A stretch of 64,000 bases of DNA from Pelobates cultripes (lineage: Eukaryota; Chordata; Amphibia; Anura; Pelobatidae). The stretch lies in assembly GCA_933207985.1 (NCBI GenBank), contig OW240913.1, positions 104,035,726 to 104,099,725 on the forward strand. Reading direction: 5' to 3'. Below the pieces are notes generated by a model. The model ran no database searches. It was not told the origin of the DNA and saw only the letters and a program-made list of their open reading frames with translations. Position 1 is the first letter of the stretch. The number at the start of each line of letters is the position of its first letter. This document shows, in pieces, positions 33,390-46,200 of this stretch. A program made the position numbers and the translations under genes.

Positions 33390-36300
33390 CTCATACCCAT
33401 CTCAAGTTACTCTTCCTCTAAATCCTCCTTTAATTCTGCCCTCTGGAATGCATGCTCTGTTGTCAATATTACAAAATCCACTGCTGTCCACAACCTCTTC
33501 ATCTCTCATTCCTTAGATTTACTAGCCTTAACAGAAACATGGGTCTCGTGCTACCCCTGCATTTTTATCCTTTGGTGGTCTTCAACTTACCCACAACCCA
33601 AAACACTCTGAATGTAAAGGTGGTGGTGTAGGTTTTCTCCTCTCACCTCACTGCTCTTTCAAACCTCTACCCAACCCCCTTCCCTCTCTTTCCCATCATT
33701 TGAAATTCATTCGATTTTCTAACATTGTCTTTATTTATTGCCCCTCTGGTTTCCCCTCTCCTCTTCCTTGACCACTTTGCTGCCTGGCTACCCTACTTCC
33801 TCTCTTCTAATATTCTATCACTAAATCTTGGGGACTTCAATATTCACATTAACCCATCTTTGACCTCAGCAGTCTCTAAACTACTTTCAATTACCTCCTC
33901 CATTGGGCTATCACAGTGGGCTAATTCTCACACCCATGTAGCTGGCAATACCCTCAACCTAATTTTCTCTTATGCATGTACAGTATCTAATATCTGCAAC
34001 ACTTCATTTCCTCTCTCTTATCACCACTTATTGTTTGCTCTCAAGTACCCCCTCACCCAACAACCTCAGCCTAACCCCTCTAAGGAGGAAACATAATTCT
34101 ATTGAGGTCCAGCAGCTGTCAGCTGATACTGATTCACAACTGCTATCCATCCCTTCCCTCTCCTGTCCCTGATTGGCCATCTCCACATATAACACTACCC
34201 TCACCTCTGCCTTGAACGCTGCAGCACTGCTAAAAACATGCACCTTGAGGAAGACACGCCCCCAAACATGGCATACTAAATCAACACGCTACCCGCAAAG
34301 ATGCTCCCGTTATGCTGAATGCTCCTGGAGGAAGTCTCGCACTCATGCAGACTATCTCCATCATAGATTCATATTGGGTTATACAGCACAGTCCTTTCCC
34401 TCACCAAGCAGTCATACTTTTCCTCTCTCATTAGTTCATACTCCCGCAACCCAGTCATCTCTTTGACACCTTTAACTCTCTTCTTTGCCCTGCTGTGGTC
34501 ACCCCTAAACTAACCTTACAGCCAATAGCCTTGCATGCTACTTTACCGATAAGATTGAACATTTAAGGAAAGAATTCTCCCCACCTTGCCGTTCTCTTCC
34601 TCAACCACAATTAGATCATGCCTTTCCTACCCTTCAGACTTTCTCCTTGGCTACTGAACAAAAGGTGGCTGCACTTCTCCTTACCTCTCGCCACACCACT
34701 TGCCCACTCGGTCCTGTCCCATCTTACCTTATGAGACGTCTCTCCCCTTGTCTTGTGCCTTCCTTAGCACACATCTTCAACTGCTCTCTCTTCTGGCGTT
34801 GTCCCTGCTGACCTTAAACATGCCACTGTAGTAGGTATCCTGAAAAAACCCATATCTTGACCCGTCCTCCCCCTCTAACTATCGTCCCATATACCTGCTC
34901 CCTTTTTACTCAAAGCTTCTGGAAAGACTTGTCTCACTTCCTCAATTCCAACTCTATTCTTGATCCTTTTCAATCTGGCTTCCACCCTCTCCACCCTACT
35001 GAGACTGCTCTTATCAAAATTACTAACGACCTAATCACAGCTTAATCCAAAGGCCACTACTCCATACTAATTCTTCTTGACCTCTCTGCTGCCTTTGACA
35101 CCGTTGCTCATGCTCTCCTTCTTCAAAGTCTTAAATCACTCTGCCTCTGTGACTCTGTCCTCTCATTCGGAGTCTCCTTTTCTAATGATTCCTCCTCCCC
35201 TCATCCTGTCTCGGTTGGAGTCCCCCAAGGCTCTGTCCTTGGTCCCCTTCTATTTTCTCTTTATACTGCTTCTCTTGGCAAACTCCTGCAACATGTCACT
35301 GCTTGCCTTTCTTCCATCTCTGACTACATGTCCTCCCACTTTCTGAAACACAATCTCTCTAAAACTGAACTCCTTGTCTTTCCTCCTTCTAATACTGATC
35401 CTCCTCTTTCGCTCTCCCTTCAAGTTAATGGTATCCACATAAGTCCATCCTTGCAAGCGTGCTGTCTTGGCGTCATACTTGATTCTGGCTTCACCTTTGA
35501 GCCTCACATCCAGTATGTTGCCAAATCCTGTAGATTTCATCTTAAAAACATAGAGCGCATCAGCCCCTTTCTTACACAAGATGCTACCAAGGAGCTTGTC
35601 CATAATCTAGTAATTTCCCGCATGGATTATTGTAACCCTCTCCTAATTGGTCTTCACAAAAGCCATATTGCCCAGCTACAGTCTGTAATGAATGCTGCCA
35701 CCAGACTGATTTTCCTCTCTAGTCAGTTCTCTCACACCTCACCCCTCTGTCAGTCCTTACATTGGCTTGCTGTATCCTATAGGAGTCAATTCAAAGTGCT
35801 AACCCATACCTATAAAGCACTGAACAATTCTAGCCCCTATTTTATCACAGATCCATAGGTATGTCCCTTCTCGGTCTCTCCACTCTGCCCGTGACCTTCT
35901 CCTGTCCGCTTCGCACTCGTACGGCCAATTCAAGCTTGCAGGATTTCTCGTGGGCGGCTCCCTTCCTATGGAATAGCCTGCCTACCCCAATCAGACTCTC
36001 CCCTAGTAGAGATGTCGCGAACTGTCCGCCGAACTGTTCGGGAACTGTCCGCCGGCGAACAATAGCGTGTTCGCGTTGGGCGAACATATCCGATTTCCGG
36101 TCCGCTCCCTATACGTCATCATTGAGTAAACTTTGACCCGGAACCTCACAGCCAGTAGACACATTCCACCCAATCAGCAGCAGACCCTCCCTCCCATGAA
36201 GTGTCTGCTGACTGTGAGGTTCCGGGTCAAAGTTTACTCAATGATGACGTATAGGGGGCGGACCGGAAATCGGATATGTTCGCCCAACGTGAACACGCTA

Positions 36301-36714
36301 TTGTTCGCCGGCGGACAGTTCGCGTTCGGCGGACAGTTCGCGACATCTCTATCCCCTAGTCTTCAATCGTTTAAGAAGTGCCTTAAAACCCATCTCTTTA
36401 GGAAACCTTATGGCCTCCCAGAGTAACCTCTACCTTACATACCTGTCTCTTGCTCTCTCCTGAAGGGCAGCACTCTACTCTCTCCTCCAGCTCTGCTTCA
36501 CTCCCACCTTATTTGATTGCTATTTCCTGTCCTAAGGTGTTTTATACCCCACCTCCTATAGACTGTAAACTCATTTGAGCAGGGTCCTCTTCAACCTATC
36601 ATTCCTGTAAGTTTACTTGTAATTATCCTATTTTTAGTTAAATCCCCCCTCTCATAATATTGTAAAGTGCTATGGAATCTGTTGCCTATATAAATTGCAA
36701 TAATGATAGTATGT
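33390..36714 (+). mobile_element. L2-clade LINE, decayed, missing the catalytic YADD segment
   Basis: A non-LTR retrotransposon with an apurinic-type endonuclease and a reverse transcriptase, broken into several frames. Endonuclease marks are NARSVVN near 33450, a LALTETWVS-like stretch near 33520, and LGDFNIHI near 33826. Reverse transcriptase marks are DPFQSGFHPLHPTETAL near 34965, DLSAAFDTV near 35080, [15 protein letters not shown] near 35215, [16 protein letters not shown] near 35340, and a C-terminal DYCNPLL near 35625 with LKTHLFRK near 36385. The region between GKLLQ and HVTA (about 35285) has lost the part that should hold YADD, so the enzyme is dead. The 3' UTR (36430-36714) matches the fragment at 4262-4565. 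A hAT MITE interrupts it at 36007. Confidence 0.92.
36007..36351. mobile_element. Palindromic hAT MITE with a perfect 8-bp target duplication
   Basis: TAGAGATGTCGCGAACTGTC at the left is mirrored by GACAGTTCGCGACATCTCTA at the right. The octamer tcccctag flanks both sides (35999-36006 and 36352-36359). The arms are nearly complementary along about 145 bp, including CCGATTTCCGGTCCG and GACCCGGAACCTCACAG, around a centre of roughly 55 bp. Removing the insert and one octamer restores L2 coding continuity. The element is GC- and CpG-rich compared with its host. Confidence 0.95.
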
Positions 36715-37322
36715 TTTTTTTTATTATTAATTAGAGTGTTTCTTTAATTTGTGAGGTTGTCACTTGATAGAGTGGGGACATCTTCCCTCAATTATGTGCT
36801 TATTTAAAGACTTTTTCCAAAGACTGTTGCTGAAGCACAGTTGAAAATGCATGCATTATGCACGTATATACATATGTGGTAACAACGATAAAACTAATAA
36901 CACAAAACTCTAAATATTATCCCAAGGCAATGTGCTTTCTATGCACTGGGATAGGACCAAACACGAACAGACAGCAAAAATGATAGAAATGAGACTGTTA
37001 TCAAATTTAACAAGAACATCATGTTTTTTCTTTCATATCCTCAGAACCGGTGAACAAGTCCCTATTAATCTATTAATTGCGCCAGTGCTGTTTAGTTGCA
37101 AGGTGCTGGCATCCTAGTGTGCATGCATTTCTAGATGTCTTTTCCCTTTAATGGCCACGAACATCACAGTGACACACATTGTTAAACTGATATAAATTCA
37201 CGCCAGCCTTGTGTCACCTCCCATACCAATTTCATAACTACCAATATTAGCAAGTATGCAAATATAGCTCCATAGGAGAAATGATGTTTAATTAAAAATG
37301 TTTAGAAATGCTAACACTTGTA
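36715..37322. other. AT-rich spacer, nothing recognised
   Basis: No gene or recognised repeat beyond T-rich runs directly after the L2 tail. Confidence 0.4.
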
Positions 37323-37574
37323 TTAAAAGGAAAACACCAAGCAGCATAGCCACTACAAATCGCTGTAGTGGTTATGATGTCAGGAGTCCTGGCAGCATGA
37401 CCCCTGGGAGTGACTCCCTGCCTCTACTACCATGGCACAAACTTTTGTTAGCTACCCTGAACTGGGTGCTCAAAAAAACATTTGATTCCTTACAATGTGG
37501 GGTGTTGGGCACTCGAGGCACCATATCCATTAGAGTCACCTGTAGTGGTTATTGTTCTTGGAGGGTTCTTTTAA
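37323..37574. mobile_element. Diverged T2-like MITE
   Basis: The left end is TTAAAAGGAAAACACCAAG and the right end, read on the other strand, is TTAAAAGAACCCTCCAAG, with TTAA at both edges. An inner CACTACAAATCGCTGTAGTG hairpin at 37350-37369 is typical of the group. Confidence 0.65.
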
Positions 37575-39611
37575 CCTTCTGAAACCCACTCCTTTTCAAA
37601 TTATGAAAACAGCTGTACACATACAAACTTGCATCAAACTATGATACTATACATGATTCATCTTTTTTATTTTTTATTTTACTGTGCTGATTGGAATTCA
37701 TTTTCCAATTCTGGTCTCTGGCTTAACATACTAACAATGTGTCTGTAACCAGTAAATGTCTCACTTACAAAACAGATATTGTGAGTTAAATATTTACTGT
37801 TTGCTAGGCTTGTTTGCATCAGTGCTGCACTGAAACTGCAAACTGGATAAAACATTCAATTCAAAGCAGGAAAAATATTGAACATATCTTTATTTATGAA
37901 GGGCTGGAAGAAAATGTTCCTGTTAGTTGCTAGGATACCAGCAATAAATTGCTGCCACCATATTTTAGGACTGAGGTATACCACCATCGACTGAATGTGT
38001 GACATAATGTATACCTTTCTAGGTCCTGCAAGGTCAGAAGCTTCGTTTGCCTTTCCTCTGAGCATGAAATTGTATGCTGTAACAATCTGAATATATTGGT
38101 TGGTAAAACTGATTATTTATTTTGATGTATCTGGTCTCTTTTACAAGGTCATTCCAAGCCCAGGTCAAAAAGCCTATTTATAAAGCCATAATGCCTGTTG
38201 GGACACTAGGAAAGTCTCACAAATTATTTCATCTGAATAATTCATTGAAACTTTTTCTATTCCCTAAAAAGCCTTCCATTAGAAGAACAAGCAGATTCAA
38301 ATAGACAGGTGATGAAAGGCCCAAGTCAGAGCGGAAAACAAGGTCAGAATTTTAAAAATTACATTATATTCCAGTTGTTATTGATTGGTGACTTCCAGGC
38401 ATTAATCTAAGGTAGTCAGAGAAACAGGGAAGGATTTACGTTGACATAAATGATAAGATTTTTAAAAACTTTTTTTTACACTTCAAGCTATGCTATTTTT
38501 AAAGAAAAGGGGAGTTTTGAAGCCTTGTTCAGAAATGTATTTGGAAATATCTTGGGCTAAAGGCACATGAAAAAAGATAAAGAGAATATTACAGACAACT
38601 GTGTTGTAATGACAATTATTAACTTTTTATTACGCTGCAGGTCATAATGAAATTTTAGAAATCCAACCAGATTCCTGAACAACAAAAAAAAGTCAGGGGT
38701 TCATTCGTTTAATCAGAGATTTGAAAAACAGAATTGCAGAAGCAAATCTGGAAACCCATCAATTAGACTTCCTGCTGAGTTGAAAGAAACAAATACACTT
38801 GTCAGTCTATGAACGAACGAACCAATTCGTTAGGCAATCCCTAATTAATGAGTTTTTTAATCTATAGATTGACAGGAATTTGATTTGTTCAATTCAGCTG
38901 AAAGGGATTAATGCACAAGTCTACTGGCTGATCAATTGAAGCAAATAAGGTAAAAATAAGCATGACAAAAACCATAGAAGAGCAAAACATTTAAAAGCAC
39001 AAGCTCACGTGTACACTGTATCCAAACGATCTGAAATGAACATGCGTAAAGAAACATACATATATATTTATAAAACGGGGGATGTAGGGAAGCAGGGCTT
39101 AACAATTAAAGTCTTTGTGTGGAGTCCAATGGAGCCAATATAAGGGAGAAAACAAAATGGGACAGTATTACTAATATAGTGTAGAATGTCTATAACAGCA
39201 GAGGAAGAATATAAGGAAAAAATATATTGCACTCACACTTTTCTGGAGCTCAAGATCAGCTCCAGATCACAGCGTATGGACAGTACAATCCCCGTCTGTG
39301 GATGTTAGGACGATCCTAATTTCCTCTGGTATCGTATCCCTGTGCCAGTAATCCACGTGGTGTATTCCAGATAATGAATGGATGAGCAAATAGGGATTGC
39401 TCAGTCCTTTACAGCATAGGTGGTTTGTCCCCCACCCGTGAATATGAGATACAGCTTCTCCAACAAAAGATGTCCAATGAAGGTTCAGGGGTACAATGCA
39501 GATTAATTTTATTAAACAAATAAAAAGTAAGTAACACACTAACGCATTTCACCTATACAGAAGGCCTTTTCAAAGTGACATATATATTTATGTTGACTTG
39601 GAACATATAGG
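37575..39611. other. AT-rich sequence; right part is a probable Penelope-like fragment
   Basis: 37575-39190 shows no gene or recognised repeat. 39210-39590 contains ACGCATTTCACC followed by GAAGGCCTTTTCAAAGTGA near 39542-39580. This resembles, in reverse, the CTTTGAAAAGGCC/GGTGAAATGCG arrangement of Penelope-type hammerhead arms in degenerate form. Confidence 0.4.
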
Positions 39612-40339
39612 TTGAAAGGGACACTATAGTAACCAAAACAACTTTAGCTTAATGTAGCAGTTTTGGTGTACATATCATCCCCCTGCAGTCTCACTGGTCA
39701 AGTATTTGCCATTTTGGAGTTAAATCTCTTTGTTTATGCAGCCCCAGTTACACCTTCCTGCATGCGACTTGCACATCTATAAACTTCCTGTAAAGTCATC
39801 TAATGTTTACACTTCCTTTATTGCAAATTCTGATTAATATAGGATTTCCTATCTCCTGCTCTGTTACATAGTTACATAGTTACATAGCTGAAAAGAGACT
39901 TGCTTCCATCAAGTTCAGCCTTCCTCACAAATGTTGTTGCTGTTGATCCAAAAGAAGGCAAAAAAACCTGGTCTGAAGTGCTTCCAATTTTGCCACAAAT
40001 TAGGAAAAAATTCCTTCTTGACCCCAAAATAGCAGTCAGATGTCTCCTTGGATCAAGCAGCTATTACCCCACTAATTATAAATTATATCCCTGTATGTTA
40101 TGTTTTTGTAAGTATTTATCCAATTTCAGTTTAAACATCTGCATGGACTCTGACAAAACCACCTCTTCAGGCAGAGAATTCCATATCCTTATTGTTCTTA
40201 CTGTAAAAAAACATTTTCTTTGCCTTAGATGAAATCTCCTTTCTTCCAGCCTAAATGTGTGACCTTGTGTCCTATGTATAGCCCTGTTTATGAATAGATG
40301 TCCAGATAAAGGTTTGTACTGGCCCCGAATATATTTGTA

Positions 40340-41901
40340 CAGGGAGTGCAGAATTATTAGGCAAATGAGTATTTTGACCACATCATCCTCTTTATGCATG
40401 TTGTCTTACTCCAAGCTGTATAGGCTCTAAAGCCTACTACCAATTAAGCATATTAGGTGATGTGCATCTCTGTAATGAGAAGGGGTGTGGTCTAATGACA
40501 TCAACAACCTATATCAGGTGTGCATAATTATTAGGTAATTTCCTTTCCTTTGGCAAAATGGGTCAAAAGAAGGACTTGACAGGCTCAGAAAAGTCAAAAA
40601 TAGTGAGATATCTTGCAGAGGGATGCAGCACTCTTAAAATTGCAAAGCTTCTGAAGCGTGATCATCGAACAATCAAGCGTTTCATTCAAAATAGTCAACA
40701 GGGTCACAAGAAGCGTGTGGAAAAACCAAGGCGCAAAATAACTGCCCATGAACTGAGAAAAGTCAAGCGTGCAGCTGCCACGATGCCACTTGCCACCAGT
40801 TTGGCCATATTTCAGAGCTGCAACATCACTGGAGTGCCCAAAAGCACAAGGTGTGCAATACTCAGAGACATGGCCAAGGTAAGAAAGGCTGAAAGACGAC
40901 CACCACTGAACAAGACACACAAGCTGAAACGTCAAGACTGGGCCAAGAAATATCTCAAGACTGATTTTTCTAAGGTTTTATGGACTGATGAAATGAGAGT
41001 GAGTCTTGATGGGCCAGATGGATGGGCCCGTGGCTGGATTGGTAAAGGGCAGAGAGCTCCAGTCCGACTCAGACGCCAGCAAGGTGGAGGTGGAGTACTG
41101 GTTTGGGCTGGTATCATCAAAGATGAGCTTGTGGGGCCTTTTCGGGTTGAGGATGGAGTCAAGCTCAACTCCCAGTCCTACTGCCAGTTCCTGGAAGACA
41201 CCTTCTTCAAGCAGTGGTACAGGAAGAAGTCTGCATCCTTCAAGAAAACATGATTTTCATGCAGGACAATGCTCCATCACACGCGTCCAAGTACTCCACA
41301 GCGTGGCTGGCAAGAAAGGGTATAAAAGAAGAAAATCTAATGACATGGCCTCCTTGTTCACCTGATCTGAACCCCATTGAGAACCTGTGGTCCATCATCA
41401 AATGTGAGATTTACAAGGAGGGAAAACAGTACAACCTCTCTGAACAGTGTCTGGGAGGCTGTGGTTGCTGCTGCACGCAATGTTGATGGTGAACAGATCA
41501 AAACACTGACAGAATCCATGGATGGCAGGCTTTTGAGTGTCCTTGCAAAGAAAGGTGGCTATATTGGTCACTGATTTGTTTTTGTTTTGTTTTTGAATGT
41601 CAGAAATGTATATTTGTGAATGTTGAGATGTTATATTGGTTTCACTGGTAATAATAAATAATTGAAATGGGTATATATTTGTTTTTTGTTAAGTTGCCTA
41701 ATAATTATGCACAGTAATAGTCACCTGCACACACAGATATCCCCCTAACATAGCTATAACTAAAACAAACTAAAAACTACTTCCAAAAATATTCAGCTTT
41801 GATATTAATGAGTTTTTTGGGTTCATTGAGAACATGGTTGTTATTCAATAATAAAATTAATCCTCAAAAATACAACTTGCCTAATAATTCTGCACTCCCT
41901 G
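40340..41901 (+). mobile_element. Tc1-like transposon, full length, 1562 bp, DD37E
   Basis: The left terminus CAGGGAGTGCAGAATTATT is mirrored exactly at 41883-41901, with TA at 40338-40339 and 41902-41903. The ends extend as GCCTAATAATT-type repeats. The element sits in CR1 sequence, which reads through once it is removed. The terminus and spacing match what I recall of the TRT group of vertebrate Tc1 elements. Confidence 0.95.
40558..41574 (+). pseudogene. Tc1-like transposase (DD37E), two single-base frameshifts
   Basis: DDE transposase. It starts MGQKKDLTGSEKSKIVRYL and has an N-terminal helix-turn-helix pair (TLKIAKLLKRDHRTIKRFI). The first catalytic D is in VLWTDEMR and the second in FMQDNAPSH. 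The E is in SPDLNPIENLW, 37 residues after the second D. The frame is open from 40558 to about 41250, where one base appears lost near GAAAACATGATTTTC. It resumes in a second frame, then shifts back near 41432 (an apparent extra A in TACAACC) and runs to TGA at 41572-41574, ending KGGYIGH. All catalytic residues are kept, so the copy is young but inactive. Confidence 0.93.
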
Positions 41902-42310
41902 TATAAAGTTATCATATCCCCTCTCAGGCGCAGTTTTTCCAAACTAAACAGATTTAATTTTTTTTAACCTTTCTTCATAACTAAAATGCTCCATTCCTTT
42001 TATCAATTTTGTAGCTCGTTTCTGGACCCTCTCCAGTGCCATGATATCCTTCTTTAGAACAGGCGCCCAAAATTGCACAGCATATTCAAGGTGTGGTCTT
42101 ACCAGCGATTTATAAAGAGGCAAAATTATATTTTCATCCCGAGAATTTATGCCCCTATTTATACATGACAAAATCTTACTGGCCTTAGCAACTGCAGATT
42201 GACATTGCATATTTCTGCCTAATTTGTTGTCTATAACAATTCCCAAATCCTTCTCGTGTGTGGTTATCCCTAATTCACTACCATTTAGTGTGTAAGTTGC
42301 TTGTGCATTC

Positions 42311-42946
42311 TTAACCCCGAAAGTGCATCACTTTGCATTTCTCTATGTTAAATTTAATCTGCCATTTTAGTGCCCAGTACCCCAATCTATCCAAATCTCT
42401 CTGCAGCAAAGCAATATCCTGCTCATATTTTATTACTTTACAAAGTTTTGTGTCATCTGCAAACACTGATACATGGCTTTCAATGCCTATTTCAAGATCA
42501 TTTATAAATATGTTAAATAGAAGTGGTCCCAAAACAGAACCCTGAGGCACACCACTTAACACTTTTGTCCAGCCTGAAAATTTACCATTAATTACAACTC
42601 GTTGTACTCTATCCTTAAGCCAATGTTCTACCCAAGAACAAGAATATTCATCTAGACCAATTTCTTTTAGTTTGAAGACTAACCTATTGTGAGGAACCGT
42701 ATCAAATGCCTTGGCAAAATCCAAGTAGATCACATCCACTGCAACACCCTGATCTATACTTCTACTTACTTCTTCGTAGAATGCAATTAGGTTAGTTTGA
42801 CATGACCTATGTTTCATAAAACCATGCTGATTATTGCTAATAACAAAGTTCTTCCCAATGAATTCCTGAATATTATCCCTTAATAGCCCTTCAAATATTT
42901 TCCCAGTTACAGAAGTTAAGCTCACAGGTCTATAATTTCCAGGCAA
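42311..42946 (-). pseudogene. CR1 reverse transcriptase domain, long open frame
   Basis: An uninterrupted 211-codon frame with the palm motifs in order: NYRPVSLTSVTGKIFE, HGFMKHRSCQTNL, YLDFAKAFDTVPH (first aspartate), [28 protein letters not shown] (catalytic ADD) and WQIKFNIEKCKVMHF. All catalytic aspartates are present. After 42311 the frame changes, and the thumb and C-terminal region continue at 42246-41944 (DKLGRNMQ, LVRPHLEYAVQFW). As a 5'-truncated copy it is not a functional gene despite the intact core. Confidence 0.92.
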
Positions 42947-43296
42947 GGATTTTGAACCCTTTTTAAATATAGGAACAACATCTGCCTTCCTCCAATCCTC
43001 CGGTACAACACCTGAAACAAAAGAATCTTGAAAAATTAATAGCTTCCTAGACTCTGCAGGAGCCTACTGTATGTAAAGATCAATTTGAAGGAGATTAAAA
43101 ACTTTTAAAGCAAGTTAACATCTGATTGGAATATAACCAGCCAGGGGAGGTGTGTCTAGGGCTGCATAAACATAAACAAAATTGATTTAACTCTTAAATG
43201 CCAGAGGACTGAGCAGGGAGACTTCATAGGCATGATCTGTACACAAAAACAGCTTCATTAAGCTAAAATTGTTTGGTTACTACAATGTCCCTTTAA

Positions 43297-46200
43297 TGAC
43301 TCACATTTCATCTATTATCATCACTGCACTGTAAAAGGGGCCACACAGGCAGTTCCCATCTTCCCAAAATGGATCTATTTTGTTTGTTGTTAACCTTTTA
43401 ATTTTAGTATATTGCTCTTGATATTGTGTAGATATTATCCATGGCGACAAAAATGAAGCCTGGTTCAAAGTCAATAATGATTTCTAATGTCAGTGGTCTT
43501 ACCATGCCTTGTGACATTTTTGGACTTTTATCTAGTTTAAAAAAGCACACAGAATTCTAACAGAAGTTCAGATAACATTATTGATCCAATGTTGGCACTG
43601 GATTAGGCTCGAGATACTTTTTTTCGACTTCACTATACATACAGTTTTTTAGAGGTCCCACATTTTTCCACACAGACTCCAAAATGCAGGTTTATATCAT
43701 CTGATTATGAGTATCAGGTAAGTAACCAAACTTGTTCAAGCAAGCTTGCAACCTTTCCACCTGAGAACTGCAGGCTTCCCAACAGTCCCAATTTCATTTG
43801 GACAGTCCTGATTTCAGTTCCTGCCCTGCCGTCTTAATTTTGTTCCTTGGTGTCCTTCAGCCAAGGACACCAGAGACCTGTCATCAGGCAGCACAGCATG
43901 GGCAAATCAGTAGACACTCTCTGTGTTGCTCTGTATGGAAGGAGCAGGCCAATAGGCTGTCTGTCAGCCTGGCTTGCTTGACAACAAGATGATCAGCCCC
44001 TTCAGTGGGAACTGGACATTATGGGTTCCATCAGTGACATGAGTTGCGTAACTGATGATACCCTTCACGGTATGCTGATCCTTTTCCTAATATGTAGCTG
44101 GAACCTTTGTTGGTCTCCCATGCAGGCATCTAACTGCCTCACTCTTTGGAACACATTTAGTTTCTAGGCCATCGTTATGAAGGAAGATTCTTATTTGCCA
44201 ACAGGCTGAATACACTATCCATCAACAAAAAGAGAGGCACAGCAAAAGGATAAGCATGACTTACTCTCCAAAAATCACCTTAAACAATACTGGAGGAACA
44301 ACTCACTTTATGAACCCAGGTGCCATGGTAACAACTTTGATTACTGCGCGGCATTCAATCTGACATTTTTAATTATATAGTAATATCAAATATTTTCATC
44401 AACAGATGAACAATGACCTCACCAGGTGAAATATAATGCTCTTACCTATTGTACATTTGATTTTCATTTCTTATTTTTGGATATGAGAGGGGTGAAGGAG
44501 AATGCTATTTTTAGGTAATTACAGATGACTAAACGTGGCACACAGAGATAAAATTACTCATTCTTGCTTCAGTGAGCCTGTGGTTCTATCTAGTCTGTAT
44601 GGTCAGAATATTTTGGTCATTGCACTGCCAAGAAAATATTTCCAACTGTTTTTGCCCAGGGTAGTTTGTTGTTTTTTCTGTTAAACCTATCATTCAGAAA
44701 ATCCTTCTTCTGCTGAGCTACAGATGAATAGTTCTGTTGTTAAAAAGGCTGGCTAATACTTTATTCACATAGCTCGATTTTTGCAGTGTTCAGCCAATCA
44801 AGCGATCCAATTAGCTGAACATCCCGGAGTGCCTTATAAGAATGAACAATCACTATGCAGCATTTTTTTTAATGGACACATCACTTTAATCTAATCCTTC
44901 ACATCTTTTCTGCAGACTAATTATTAATGCAAAAAAAAAAACCAACTAAAAACATAATTGATAATTGTTGAATAACAGCGCCGGTGAAGAAATGTATTCA
45001 CATCTCATTTTGTTCTTATTTCCAAAACACATGTGCTATGCTGTGATTATAAGTATGTTAAGGAAATAATTTCGATACAAAAAAAAATAAATTAATAAAA
45101 CAAGAGAAGTTTAACCTCTAGAGAAATGTCCTCTAGAATGTTTTGTATTACGACCTTATCTTCTTTTGTGTAGATATAAATAGAATGATGGAATGCCACT
45201 GCCTTCCCCCACTGTCACTATTACATAAAGACACATTACTACCGTAGGAGATGAAAAGTGGTATTAGCACAAAGCAGCCGCACGAGAACACGCAAACTCA
45301 ATTACTGAAGCCTGTGTGCTAATTTTAAGTCAGAAGTAAATATGTTCAACTGTTAATTAGCTCAAAATGTATCCTATGATGCATTTTTCACCACAGTGAT
45401 TGACCCATAATTTCAATGTTTGCTTAACATTCACTTTAGCGACATACTGTTCATGAACGTAATGCAAAAATGACAGGAAGCACCCCTAAAATTGCCAGGC
45501 TCACATCTCTTACTCACTATAACCACTGATTACAATAGATTCATAAGACGTACAAGCTAAATGTATCACTTCTTTTAAATACATGTAAAGTGTATATTAG
45601 GCTTGTAGCAATAAAGGTATTAATCAATCGTGGGACTGTACTAGGAGAAGCACCATAAAAGTTTGCAGTGCTCCTAAATTGTAGTGGTAGATATGCGTTT
45701 GCCCAATCATATTCTCAAGCACTACACAATAAGAAGACTTCTCAGAAGAAGCTCTGCTAAGTTTAATCTAGTCCATGATTAAGATCAATTAGAGTTAAAG
45801 AAACACTTGGCACCGTGACCACTTAATCTCAATGTGGTTATGGTGTCCAGACTCCCCTGACACCATTTATCCTTCTAGTGTTTACTCGGTTTTAATAGTT
45901 TGGCACAGAAGCAGTGTACCCAGGCACTTTTGTATTGTTCCTCCACTGCTTATTTTTTGCTGCTCTGCTAATGTGGAGGCATTAGCTCGAGCAGGCTATC
46001 GCTGGCTGCCAATCACAAGCAGAGCTTTTAAAAAAAATATACATATGTTAACTTAAAAGCAATGCTCTCACCCAGTGCTTCCACAGATGCTGCTCGAGGT
46101 GTAACTCCCACTAATCTCGGGCAGATTGGGACATGTAGAACCTCAAAAATAACAAAAAAATATCTGGGCACACATAGATCTAATTGTAGACTTTAATGGA

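Larger units (their letters stand above)
39860..43045 (-). mobile_element. CR1-clade LINE, 5'-truncated, split by a Tc1 element
   Basis: Minus-strand non-LTR retrotransposon. Its 3' end, at the left, carries three copies of the octamer TTACATAG (39864-39887), the short-tandem tail usual for CR1. The reverse transcriptase is largely intact; a C-terminal region follows at 42246-41944 and, beyond the Tc1 insertion, at 40337-39890 (GHTFRLEERRFHLRQRK, IWNSLPEEVV). The Tc1 element entered at a TAC codon between LRGDMITLY and IRGQYKPL. The 5' side is truncated near 43045, so endonuclease and ORF1 are absent. Confidence 0.93.
39612..43296. mobile_element. T2/Kolobok-type MITE split by a CR1 LINE
   Basis: The left end is TTGAAAGGGACACTATAGTA. 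The right end, read on the other strand, is TTAAAGGGACATTGTAGTAA. The inner flanks also match in inverted orientation (CAACTTTAGCTTAATG on the left against CATTAAGCTAAAATTG on the right, and AGAGTTAAATC-type blocks further in). About 240-250 bp remain on each side of the CR1 insertion. Confidence 0.88.

Noticed and set aside
32799..33516. Threonine/histidine-rich frames open in three phases
   Set aside because: Simple translation of the CA-rich satellite.
40339..41903. Idea that the Tc1 transposase and CR1 reverse transcriptase form one gene
   Set aside because: They lie on opposite strands, and the TA duplications show a simple insertion of one into the other.
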